A stretch of 15,610 bases of DNA from Pseudomonadota bacterium. GTDB taxonomy: Bacteria; Pseudomonadota; Alphaproteobacteria; Sphingomonadales; Sphingomonadaceae. The position numbers and the translations under genes were made by a program. Below, in pieces: positions 8,514-15,378 of this stretch. The first letter of the stretch is position 1; the number at the start of each line of letters is the position of its first letter. The stretch spans positions 1 to 15,610 of the forward strand of contig JAFAEG010000091.1 of assembly GCA_023424095.1 (NCBI GenBank), written 5' to 3'. Under the pieces are notes generated by a model that saw only the letters and a program-made list of their open reading frames with translations, did not search any database and was not told the origin of the DNA.

Positions 8514-8641
8514 GCTTCTCCTTGCGCCACGCCGCCGCCGCCCAAGTGAGCGGCATAGGCCGTCGATTCCCCGATCCCTTTCAACACCACCGCCTGCGGC
8601 TCGTAAGTCTGCATCGCGCGGGTCTGGAAATAGGTCGATTC
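8510..8641 (-). pseudogene. Detached 3' end of the cyclase gene, downstream of an in-frame TAG
   Basis: Directly after the TAG at 8644-8642 the same frame stays open for 43 codons to a TGA at 8512-8510. Its translation (ESTYFQTRAMQTYEPQAVV, then LKGIGESTAY) matches the usual C-terminal strands of class III cyclase domains, which read roughly VSxxTYxxL...FEPRG.VxVKGxG...Y. This tail was therefore part of the cyclase. The Lys of LKGIG aligns with the VKGKG lysine that contacts ATP phosphates in mammalian adenylyl cyclase. A single C-to-A change turning TCG (Ser) into TAG would explain the break; the ancestral codon is inferred. Confidence 0.82.
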
Positions 8642-9778
8642 CTAGACGGCGATGCCGTTCAGCGGCGCGACGCTTTGCAGCCGCGCGGCGATGTTCATCG
8701 TGTCGCCCCAATAATCATAGGCCATGCGGTTGGTGCCGATCACCCCGCCGACCGCCGGGCCGGTGTGGATGCCGATCCGGACCTGCAAGACGAGGCCGCT
8801 GTCCCGTTCGATCGCCGCCAGTTCGCCGATCAGATCGCGGGCGAAGCGCACCGCCGCCTGGCTGTCGCCGCCGAACGAGGCCATGCCCCCCGACACCGCC
8901 AGATAGGCGTCGCCGATCGTCTTCACTTTCTCCAGCCCGTGCCGCTCGACGCAGGTATCGGCGGCGGAGAAGAAGCGGTTCAGCACCTGCACCAAGTGGC
9001 CGGGCGACAGTCGCCGGGCGAGACCGGAAAAGCCGGCCAGATCGACAAAGACGACGGTCAGATCGGAGAAGGAATCAGCGACCGCCTGGCCCTCGCGCAG
9101 CCGCGCCGCGACCTCCTGCGGAAGCACATTGTAGAGCAGTTCCTCGGTCTTCGCCCGTTCCTGCTCAAGCGCCATGTTGACCGCGAACACCTTGCGCGCA
9201 CGCCGTTCGATGTCCCAGTTGAAGTAGAGCGCGAAGACGAAGAAGGTCGTGAAGTTCGTCAGCGTGTACATGCGGGTAATGTCGGGCACGCCGGGCAGGG
9301 TCATCAGCCACAGGGCGAACAGGCCGAGCACCGTCACCGCCCAGATGACGAACAGCTTGAAGGTCGCGGCGAAGGCGACGCTGGCGAACACCACCAGGAT
9401 CGCCATCTGGATCGCGGCCATGGCGTGCGGCGGGATGCCGGTGACGGGGGCGAGATCGGCGAGCACCAGGCTCAGCCACTTGAACGCGGCGGCGAGCGCA
9501 ATGAAGATCGGCAGATCGACCCACGGCCGCTCCAGGTACAGCCGCGTGCGGGTGAACAGGAACAGCCCCGCCATCAGCACGATCAGCAGCCCCGCCGCCT
9601 GCGAATAAGCGATCACCCCTTCGGGCGGGAAATGATGCGGGTTGAGGAAGATGTAGCTGAGCAGGGTGGCGACCGCGATCGCGATCAGGGCGCGGATGGC
9701 GAAGCCGCGTTCCGACCGCTCGGCGCGCACGAAGGCACGCTCTGTCTCGGCATCGGGAAAGCGGTCGAGGATCTTCAT
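8642..9778 (-). CDS. Membrane-bound class III adenylate/guanylate cyclase, truncated by amber codon
   Basis: This 378-residue protein should make a cyclic nucleotide, probably cAMP, at the inner membrane. Six hydrophobic segments lie near residues 26-46, 54-76, 86-108, 118-140, 142-162 and 170-188. A signalling helix with YNVLPQEVAARLREG (216-230) follows, then the cyclase homology domain. Class III residues are all present: metal ligands Asp246 (VVFVDLAGF) and Asp290 (IGDAYL), adenine-selecting Lys286 and Asp355 (YDYWGD), and transition-state Asn362 and Arg366 (NIAARL). Lys plus Asp favours ATP over GTP. The domain then stops abruptly after NGIAV at a TAG, although the frame beyond it encodes the remaining 43 family residues. 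The full form would be 422 residues. GAGGGG lies before the ATG. It sits 28 bp downstream of the CBS gene. Whether the short form is active is uncertain. Confidence 0.9.
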   Translation of the reverse strand: MKILDRFPDAETERAFVRAERSERGFAIRALIAIAVATLLSYIFLNPHHFPPEGVIAYSQAAGLLIVLMAGLFLFTRTRLYLERPWVDLPIFIALAAAFKWLSLVLADLAPVTGIPPHAMAAIQMAILVVFASVAFAATFKLFVIWAVTVLGLFALWLMTLPGVPDITRMYTLTNFTTFFVFALYFNWDIERRARKVFAVNMALEQERAKTEELLYNVLPQEVAARLREGQAVADSFSDLTVVFVDLAGFSGLARRLSPGHLVQVLNRFFSAADTCVERHGLEKVKTIGDAYLAVSGGMASFGGDSQAAVRFARDLIGELAAIERDSGLVLQVRIGIHTGPAVGGVIGTNRMAYDYWGDTMNIAARLQSVAPLNGIAV

Positions 9779-9806
9779 CGGCGCTTCCCCTCGCGCGCCG
9801 CCGGCC

Positions 9807-10238
9807 TCAGGCGGTCTGGATGTAACTCAGCATCGCCTCGGCTTCCGCCTCGATCTTGTCGAGCCGGTATTTCACCAGATCGCCGATCGAGACGATGTTG
9901 ATCAGCCGGCCATTGTGCAACACCGGCAGGTGCCGGATGCGGCGGCTGGTCATCAACGACAATGCCGCGAGCGCGGTGCAATCGGGCTCCACCGTGATCG
10001 CCGGCGCGGTCATGATCTTGTCGACCGGCCAGTCGAGCACCGCGGCACCGTCACGATTCAGGCAGAGGATCACGTCGCGCTCCGACATGATCCCGGCCAC
10101 CGCCCCGCCATCCATCACCGGAGTCGCGCCGATCTTGCGCTCTGAGAGCAAGGCGATCACCTCGCGCACCGGCCGTCCGCGCTCGACGGTGACGGGTTCG
10201 ACCCCCTTCCTCGTCTCCAGGATCGCGGCGATCGTCAT
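9807..10238 (-). CDS. Tandem CBS-domain protein
   Basis: This 143-residue protein consists of little more than one Bateman module. CBS 1 spans about 10-60 (ATPVMDGGAVAGIMSERD, 38-55) and CBS 2 about 75-125 (RHLPVLHNGRLINIVSIGD, 102-120). Ser52/Asp55 and Ser117/Asp120 fall at positions that often contact the ribose of adenine ligands. Stand-alone CBS proteins usually bind AMP, ATP or S-adenosylmethionine and regulate partners; no enzymatic domain is attached here. The start at 10238 has AAGGAG seven bases upstream; extending to 10406 would cross the divergent promoter region and the thioesterase gene. It is the first gene of an apparent operon with the cyclase and VOC genes, so it may report adenylate state to that cyclase, which is inference. 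Confidence 0.92.
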   Translation of the reverse strand: MTIAAILETRKGVEPVTVERGRPVREVIALLSERKIGATPVMDGGAVAGIMSERDVILCLNRDGAAVLDWPVDKIMTAPAITVEPDCTALAALSLMTSRRIRHLPVLHNGRLINIVSIGDLVKYRLDKIEAEAEAMLSYIQTA

Positions 10239-10260
10239 GGCCTTCTCCTTATTTGGCCGA

Positions 10261-10289
10261 AGCTTAGGACTGGGCGCTTGATCGTTCAA
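10261..10289 (-). promoter_or_regulatory. Candidate promoter of the CBS-cyclase-VOC operon
   Basis: On the minus strand TTGAAC (10289-10284) and TAAGCT (10266-10261) are separated by 17 bases, placing transcription start about 15 bases before the CBS ATG, just upstream of its AAGGAG. The -35 matches four of six positions and the -10 only three, so this is tentative. A short dyad, CTTGA-TCGT-TCAAG at 10277-10290, overlaps the -35 and could be an operator. Confidence 0.35.
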
Positions 10290-10313
10290 GGACGCGCGTT
10301 CAATGGGGCCGCC

Positions 10314-10709
10314 ATGAGCGATCAAGCCCCCCAGACAACGCCCGACCGCGGCGAGGCGATCCTGCGGGTCGTGCCGCGCCCCGGTGACATCAACGCCAAT
10401 GGCCACATTTTCGGCGGCTGGGTGCTAAGCCAGATGGACATCGCGGCCGGCATCGTCGCCTCCCGCGAGGCGGAAGGATCGGTCGCCACCGTCGCCATCC
10501 AGGCGATGGAATTCATCCAGCCGATCCTGCTTCACGACGTGATTTCGGTCTATGCCTGGGTCGAACGGATCGGCCGCACCTCGATCGCGATCCGGATCGA
10601 GGTCGTCGCCAGCCGCGACCGCGGGCGGAGCGAAGTGAAGGTCACCGAAGCCTTGTTCACCTTCGTCGCACTGGACGAGAATCACCGCCCGCGGCCGGTG
10701 AAACGATAA
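10314..10709 (+). CDS. Acyl-CoA thioesterase, YciA-type hot-dog fold
   Basis: This 131-residue protein hydrolyses acyl-CoA thioesters to free acid and CoA in the cytoplasm. The hot-dog signature NANGHIFGGWVLSQMD (27-42) includes Asp42, the expected catalytic acid of YciA-like enzymes. The later strands MEFIQPILLHD (65-75) and VTEALFTFVALD (110-121) are also typical of the family, as is the length. YciA enzymes are broad-range, act on short to long chains and may guard against CoA trapping; the true substrate here is unknown. The ATG at 10314 begins the conserved part. A TTG at 10278 in the same frame would add twelve poor residues. No strong Shine-Dalgarno is visible. It is a single-gene unit, divergent from the CBS gene and convergent with the DUF4139 operon, with 3 bp between stop codons. 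Confidence 0.93.
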   Translation: MSDQAPQTTPDRGEAILRVVPRPGDINANGHIFGGWVLSQMDIAAGIVASREAEGSVATVAIQAMEFIQPILLHDVISVYAWVERIGRTSIAIRIEVVASRDRGRSEVKVTEALFTFVALDENHRPRPVKR

Positions 10710-10712
10710 GGG

Positions 10713-12272
10713 TCAGAAGTCCTCGGCAATGCGGTAGCGCAGGGTGCGGGAGCCGTTGGCCGGCACCGTGACCGCCCACAGCCGCATGCCGTCACGCTCG
10801 GCAAGCTGCGGACGAAGGATCCGCGAATCCTCCGAAAGGTCGAGCTCTGCCTCGAACGCGATCGGGTCGGCATGGTCGTTGGTGACGGTCAGGGCAATTT
10901 CCGTCCAGCCCTGCGTCCGATTGTCATCGACGACCTCCTGCTGGACGCGCACGCCCGGAGAGGCGCCGATGTCGATCTCGACCTCCTCGCCCACCGCATA
11001 ATCGCGCATCTCCCCCTGGCCGATCAGGAATGGCGCGCCGGCCCGCCCGACGAAGGCGGCGACCGAACCGGCGGGCAGCGGCACCCCCAGCCTTTCCTGC
11101 TCGCGATTGCGGGTGACGAGGACGCGCTGTGCCGAACCGATCTCGCCGAATCCATCGGCGCTGGTCCGAACCCGATACACCAGCTGAACCGGCACCTCGT
11201 CGCGGATCAGCAAGGCGACCTGTTTCTGTCCGTTGGCGGCGACGGTGACCGGCTCGGGGATGCGGTAGAGCTTCAGATCGCCGAGATCCTCCTGAACCGC
11301 GACCTGCGCCGCGCGGCCGATGCGGCTGGCGGTGACGATCATCGATCCTTCCTCGGACTCTACTTGGGGCAGGTTGTTGATCGCATCTTCGACGGCCACA
11401 GTGCCTGAGAGTGTGAACTCCTCATCCGGCACGACCTCAGCGATTTGGCTGGTGGTCAGGCTCGGCCAGCAATTCAGCGTGAGCGGCCCGCCTTCCGCCT
11501 CTGGCACCTCGGCTCGCGTATAATTGACCTGTCCCGCCACCGCCTGCGTGCTGGCATTGGGAAAGCTGGTCTCGTCGGTGCTGGCCAGGGTCAGCCAGGC
11601 GAACAGGCGCATGCTTCGCCCGTCGTCGGACAGTTCGGCGATATAGTCGGCTTGCCAGTCGAAGCCCGTGGCAAGATAGGACAAGCTGATTTCAGCCTCC
11701 ACCGGCGCGGCCGCCCGCACGCGTATCGACAAGGTCGGCTTGGCCGACAGGTCCGGCGGAATCTCGTCATAGACGATCGCCTCGGGCAGGCCGGTGCAGC
11801 GCAGCGCCTCGATCCCGTCGCTCGTCTCGAGCACGACCGCGCCACCGGCGCCGCTGCACACCACCGCCTCCTGCTCGCGCACCTGGCCTGTTGCCCGTGA
11901 CGTCCGGCGAAGGTGGACGCGGCGGCCGAGCGAGCGGTCGAGCAGGGTCGCCGGCGAGAGCAGATAGGCGTCGCGATTGCGCTCGACCACGCCGTCCGGA
12001 AAGCCGGTGACGATCGCCGATTGCGGCACGATGCCGCCCGCCACGCCCTCGAAGCGAACGATGTTCTCCCCCGGCTGCAGAGTGACACGCCGCCGCTCGC
12101 TGATCAGGGCAAAGCCATCCAACCAGTCGAGGTTCATCGCCTCCTCGCCGCCGCGATCCGGATCGCGATAGATGGTCACTTCCAGCCGGTCCGGCGCTGG
12201 CGACGTCGTGATGGGCTGTGCGTGCGCCGCGCCGGCCGAGAGCAGAGCGATCAGAAGTAGCCCGGCGCGCAT
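10713..12272 (-). CDS. Secreted DUF4139-type protein, paralogue A (third gene of operon)
   Basis: This 519-residue protein has a signal peptide of 18 residues (cut AHA before QP), so it is predicted periplasmic or surface-attached; there is no lipobox. The C-terminal part carries DUF4139-type hallmarks: FDWQADYIAEL (204-214), LFAWLTLAS (223-231) and GDLKLYRIPEPVTV (331-344). The family has no established biochemical function. A variable acidic linker (about 270-310) leads into MIVTASRI (311-318), which resembles a TonB box. Three cysteines (139, 159, 268) lie in the mature part; two of them are shared with paralogue B. It is closely similar to paralogue B in protein and DNA, with most differences in the linker. 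The ATG lies 8 bp after the paralogue B stop and has no clear Shine-Dalgarno, so coupled translation is likely. Confidence 0.85.
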   Translation of the reverse strand: MRAGLLLIALLSAGAAHAQPITTSPAPDRLEVTIYRDPDRGGEEAMNLDWLDGFALISERRRVTLQPGENIVRFEGVAGGIVPQSAIVTGFPDGVVERNRDAYLLSPATLLDRSLGRRVHLRRTSRATGQVREQEAVVCSGAGGAVVLETSDGIEALRCTGLPEAIVYDEIPPDLSAKPTLSIRVRAAAPVEAEISLSYLATGFDWQADYIAELSDDGRSMRLFAWLTLASTDETSFPNASTQAVAGQVNYTRAEVPEAEGGPLTLNCWPSLTTSQIAEVVPDEEFTLSGTVAVEDAINNLPQVESEEGSMIVTASRIGRAAQVAVQEDLGDLKLYRIPEPVTVAANGQKQVALLIRDEVPVQLVYRVRTSADGFGEIGSAQRVLVTRNREQERLGVPLPAGSVAAFVGRAGAPFLIGQGEMRDYAVGEEVEIDIGASPGVRVQQEVVDDNRTQGWTEIALTVTNDHADPIAFEAELDLSEDSRILRPQLAERDGMRLWAVTVPANGSRTLRYRIAEDF

Positions 12273-12280
12273 CTCGCGGC

Positions 12281-13843
12281 TCAGCGACGCGGCCCGAGCG
12301 ACCGCAGCCTGTAACGCAGTGTCATCGTGCCGTTGGCAGGCACGCGCGCCGCCCACAGGCGCATGCCGTCGCGTTCCGGCAGGTTCGCCCGCTCGATGCG
12401 CGTGCTGGGCGGCAGCGAAATCTCGAGCTCGAAGTCGATCGGGCCGGCCTGATCGCTGGTGACGACAATCTGATGGTCAGACCAGCCTTGGGCCGGATTG
12501 CTCGCCAGTTGCTCCTGACGCACGCGCACGCCCGGTGAGGCGCCGATTTCGATCTCGACATCCTCGCCCACCGCATAATCGCCGACATTGCCCTGCCCGA
12601 TCAGGAAGGGCGCGCCAGCCCGCGAGACAAAGGCGGCGATCGGACCGGCCGGCAATGGCACACCGAGCCGTTCTTGCGGGCGGTTGCGGGTCACCAGCAC
12701 GCGCTGCGCCTGGGCAAACTCACCGCCGAAATTGGCGTTCGTGCGGATCCGGTAGACGGTCCGCACCGGGACGTCGTCGCGGACCAGCAATGCGACCTGC
12801 TTCTGCGCATTGGCGGCGACGGTGACGGGTTCAGGAATGCGATAGAGCTTCAGGTCGCCAAGATCCTCCTGCACCGCGACCTGAGCGGCGCGACCGATCC
12901 GGCTGCCGGTCACCACGATTTGCTCGCCCGGCGGGGAAGCGGGCGACACCATCATCAGCGGCGGGGCGACGGAGGCTGCCGCCATCCGCTCGAACTCCTC
13001 CAGCGGGAGGTCGCTGGTCGTGGCACTCGGCCAGCAACGCAGCTGGAGCGGCCCGCCTTCGGCCGGAGGCACTTGCGCACGGGTATAATTGAGCTGCCCG
13101 GCCACCGCCTGCGTGTCGGCATTCGGGAAGCTGGTCTCGTCGGTGCTGGCCAGGGTGAGCCAGGCGAACAATTTCATGCTCGTGCCGTCGTCCGACAGTT
13201 CGGCGATGTAATCCGCCTGCCAGTCGAAGCCGCTGGCGAGGTAGGAGAGGGTCACCTCGGCAACGACCGGCTGGCTCGTGCGGGTGACGACCGACAGGGT
13301 CGGCTTGGCAGAGAGGCCGGCCGGGACACCGTCATAGACCAGGGCCTCTCGAAGGCCGCTGCAGCGCAGCGATTCGATCCCGCCGTCGGTCTCGACGACG
13401 ATCGCGCCCTGCGCGCCGCTGCGCACCACCGCCTCCTGCTCGCGGACCGCCCCGGTGGCGAGATTGGTTCGCCGCAGGGTGACGCGGCTGCCGAGCGAGC
13501 GGTCGAGCAAGGTGCCAGGCGAGAGCAGATAGGCGTCGCGGTTGCGTTCCACCACGCCGTCCGGAAAGCCGGTGACGATCGCCGATTGCGGCACGATCCC
13601 GCCCGCCACGCCTTCGAAGCGGACGACGCTTTCGCCGGGCGCAAGGGTCACCCGGCGACGTTCGCTGATCAGCGCGAAGCCATTCAGCCAGCGCAGATTC
13701 ATCGCCCGCTCGCCGCGATTGGGATCGCGATAGACGGTCACCTCCACCCGATCCGGCGCCGGCGAGGTCACGATCGGCTGGGCCGAGGCGGTGCCGGCCG
13801 AACACAAGCCGGCGAGAAGCAGCAAAGGCGCGCGGAGGCGCAT
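12281..13843 (-). CDS. Secreted DUF4139-type protein, paralogue B (second gene of operon)
   Basis: This 520-residue protein has a 21-residue signal peptide (ASA before QP) and is predicted to be exported. The architecture matches paralogue A: an N-terminal half that includes GGIVPQSAIVTGFPDG (81-96), the DUF4139 core FDWQADYIAEL (207-217), and GDLKLYRIPEPVTV (329-342). The linker at 272-307 is rich in Met, Pro and Ser (VAPPLMMVSPASPPGEQ) and precedes IVVTGSRI (309-316), a sequence typical of the N-terminal plug entry of TonB-dependent receptors, yet no beta-barrel follows. Cys161 and Cys270 match cysteines in paralogue A and could form a disulphide. It lies 8 bp downstream of paralogue C. Function is unknown; the family call comes from recalled motif patterns, not a profile search. 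Confidence 0.87.
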   Translation of the reverse strand: MRLRAPLLLLAGLCSAGTASAQPIVTSPAPDRVEVTVYRDPNRGERAMNLRWLNGFALISERRRVTLAPGESVVRFEGVAGGIVPQSAIVTGFPDGVVERNRDAYLLSPGTLLDRSLGSRVTLRRTNLATGAVREQEAVVRSGAQGAIVVETDGGIESLRCSGLREALVYDGVPAGLSAKPTLSVVTRTSQPVVAEVTLSYLASGFDWQADYIAELSDDGTSMKLFAWLTLASTDETSFPNADTQAVAGQLNYTRAQVPPAEGGPLQLRCWPSATTSDLPLEEFERMAAASVAPPLMMVSPASPPGEQIVVTGSRIGRAAQVAVQEDLGDLKLYRIPEPVTVAANAQKQVALLVRDDVPVRTVYRIRTNANFGGEFAQAQRVLVTRNRPQERLGVPLPAGPIAAFVSRAGAPFLIGQGNVGDYAVGEDVEIEIGASPGVRVRQEQLASNPAQGWSDHQIVVTSDQAGPIDFELEISLPPSTRIERANLPERDGMRLWAARVPANGTMTLRYRLRSLGPRR

Positions 13844-13851
13844 TGCGCGGC

Positions 13852-15348
13852 TCAGTAGCGGGTCTGGAAGACGGCTTCGAGCGTGGTGCTGCCATTGGCC
13901 GGCACCGGCACCTGCCAGACGACCCGGTCAGCGCCCGGCCGCTCGCTCTGGATCGTCTCGGAGATCAGCCGGCCATCCCACCAATAAGGATTCATCTGCT
14001 GGGTCACCGTCACGGTCACCGCCTCCGGCCGCGCGTTGGTGAGCGTATAGCGCATCCGCGTTTCCCAGAAGGTCTGCTGGCGCTGCGTGATCACCACGCG
14101 CTCGCGGCCATTCTCGATGATCCGGTAGCGCTCGGTCCCTTCCCACTCCTGCGCCGTGATCTGCCGGCGGTTGGCGACGACCGGCTGCACCTTCACGTCG
14201 AAGGCGGTGCCGGTGGTGAGGCCGAGCTGGGAGCCCATCGGCGTGTGGCCGATCGCGCTTTCGCCGACGAATTGCGGATTGCCGCGGGCGTCGCGCTGAT
14301 AGACTCGGACCGTTCCGGCGGGAAGCGCGTCGCCCAGGCCCTGGTCGCGCGAGCTGGAGAAGCGCAGCACGGTGGCGGCGCTCTGCGCTTCGTCGGCGGT
14401 GCCGAGCCAGCCATTGGTATATTCATAAGCGCGCTGCGCCTGCGCCCCGGCGACGTCGAGGAAGCTGACCTGCTTGGTCTGGCGGTTGGCGATCGTCGTC
14501 CGCTCCGGCAGCGGATAGAGATAGAAATCGCCCAGCCGTTCGCGGTCGGAGGTTTCCGTGCCCGGCTGGCGGATCGGCCCGGTCGGCGTGCGGCGGCCAT
14601 ATTGCGCCTGCTGTTGTCCACTCACATCGCCCGCGACCAGCAAGGTGTTGGCGGCGCGATATTCGGTGCCACTGTTGTTCACGAGCGTGATCCAGCCCTG
14701 CACGTCCATCCGCCCGGCGCGCTCATCGAACAAAGCGACATAATCCGCGCTCCAGGCGAGACCGCCGGTCAGATAGGTGAGGGTAACGGGCCGCTGGCCC
14801 GCCCTGGCGCTGTCGACCGTGACGGAAAGCGTCGGCCGGGCGCGCAGATTGGGTGGCGCCTGGTCGAAGATCACGCGGACCGGCAGACCGTCGTCGCGCA
14901 GCACCTCGATCCGGTTGCCGATCTGCAGCACGACGCCGCCATTCGCGGCGAGCACCAAGGCCCGCTCGCGCGTCTCCGCGCCGGTGGCGGGATTGGTGCG
15001 CACCAAAGTAATCGTCTCGCCGACCGCGGCCTGGATCAGGGCCTGCGGCGACAAAAGATCGAAATCGAAATTCTGTTCGACGATCGACAGGCCATCGCCG
15101 GTCATCGAGACCGTCTGGGGGCGGATCTGGGCCGAGACGTCGGGAAATTCCTGGCGGACGCGACCCTGGCCGAAGCTCAGGTTGCGCCGGTCCTGCACGA
15201 GCGCGAGGTCATTATTGTAGATGGTGATCGACACGTCGCCCTGCGCGGACTGCCCCGGCGGAGCGATGACCTGCGCGGCGGCGGGCGCGGCGGAGACCAA
15301 GCTGGTGAGCGCGGTGGTGAGGGCGCAAAGCGGCAACAGACGGCGCAT
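13852..15348 (-). CDS. Secreted DUF4139-type protein, paralogue C (first gene of operon)
   Basis: This 498-residue protein has a signal peptide of about 25 residues (AAA before QV). It has the family layout: an N-terminal domain opening VSITIYNNDLALVQDRR (39-55), then LAWSADYVALFDERAGRMD (197-215), VQGWITLVNNSGTEY (216-230) and LGDFYLYPLPERTTI (272-286), ending in a beta-rich tail with NPYWWDGRLISETI (453-466). It is clearly related to paralogues A and B but more diverged. It has no mature-part cysteines, no IVVTGSRI motif and a short Gln/Gly/Arg linker (244-268). GGGGAG seven bases before the ATG is a good Shine-Dalgarno, the only strong one in the operon. The promoter and dyad upstream make it the operon leader. 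Function is unknown; a cell-envelope role is inferred from export only. Confidence 0.88.
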   Translation of the reverse strand: MRRLLPLCALTTALTSLVSAAPAAAQVIAPPGQSAQGDVSITIYNNDLALVQDRRNLSFGQGRVRQEFPDVSAQIRPQTVSMTGDGLSIVEQNFDFDLLSPQALIQAAVGETITLVRTNPATGAETRERALVLAANGGVVLQIGNRIEVLRDDGLPVRVIFDQAPPNLRARPTLSVTVDSARAGQRPVTLTYLTGGLAWSADYVALFDERAGRMDVQGWITLVNNSGTEYRAANTLLVAGDVSGQQQAQYGRRTPTGPIRQPGTETSDRERLGDFYLYPLPERTTIANRQTKQVSFLDVAGAQAQRAYEYTNGWLGTADEAQSAATVLRFSSSRDQGLGDALPAGTVRVYQRDARGNPQFVGESAIGHTPMGSQLGLTTGTAFDVKVQPVVANRRQITAQEWEGTERYRIIENGRERVVITQRQQTFWETRMRYTLTNARPEAVTVTVTQQMNPYWWDGRLISETIQSERPGADRVVWQVPVPANGSTTLEAVFQTRY

Positions 15349-15378
15349 CTCGATCTCCCCGATACGTCAATCGAGGTG

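Noticed and set aside
8642..8644. TAG decoded as pyrrolysine
   Set aside because: Pyrrolysine decoding is not expected in this lineage and no pyl genes are in the window; nonsense mutation, sequence error or low-level readthrough are simpler.
8514..8711. Extended N-terminus for the VOC protein from a start at 8711
   Set aside because: The extension is Arg-rich and lies in another frame of the cyclase 3' end; the VOC fold starts at MARVTGLGG with AAGGAG just upstream.
10284..10301. Second possible LexA box, GTTC...GTTC between the CBS and thioesterase genes
   Set aside because: The two GTTC elements are 10 bases apart, not the 7 required for the alphaproteobacterial LexA operator.
12674..13858. 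Plus-strand open frame of 394 codons opposite DUF4139 paralogue B
   Set aside because: A low-complexity Gly/Arg/His antisense shadow; similar shadows appear opposite paralogue A because the two genes are duplicates.
10713..15348. DUF4139 genes as TonB-dependent receptors, because of IVVTGSRI
   Set aside because: The motif sits in the middle of about 520-residue proteins and no 22-strand barrel or plug sequence follows; only the short motif is shared.
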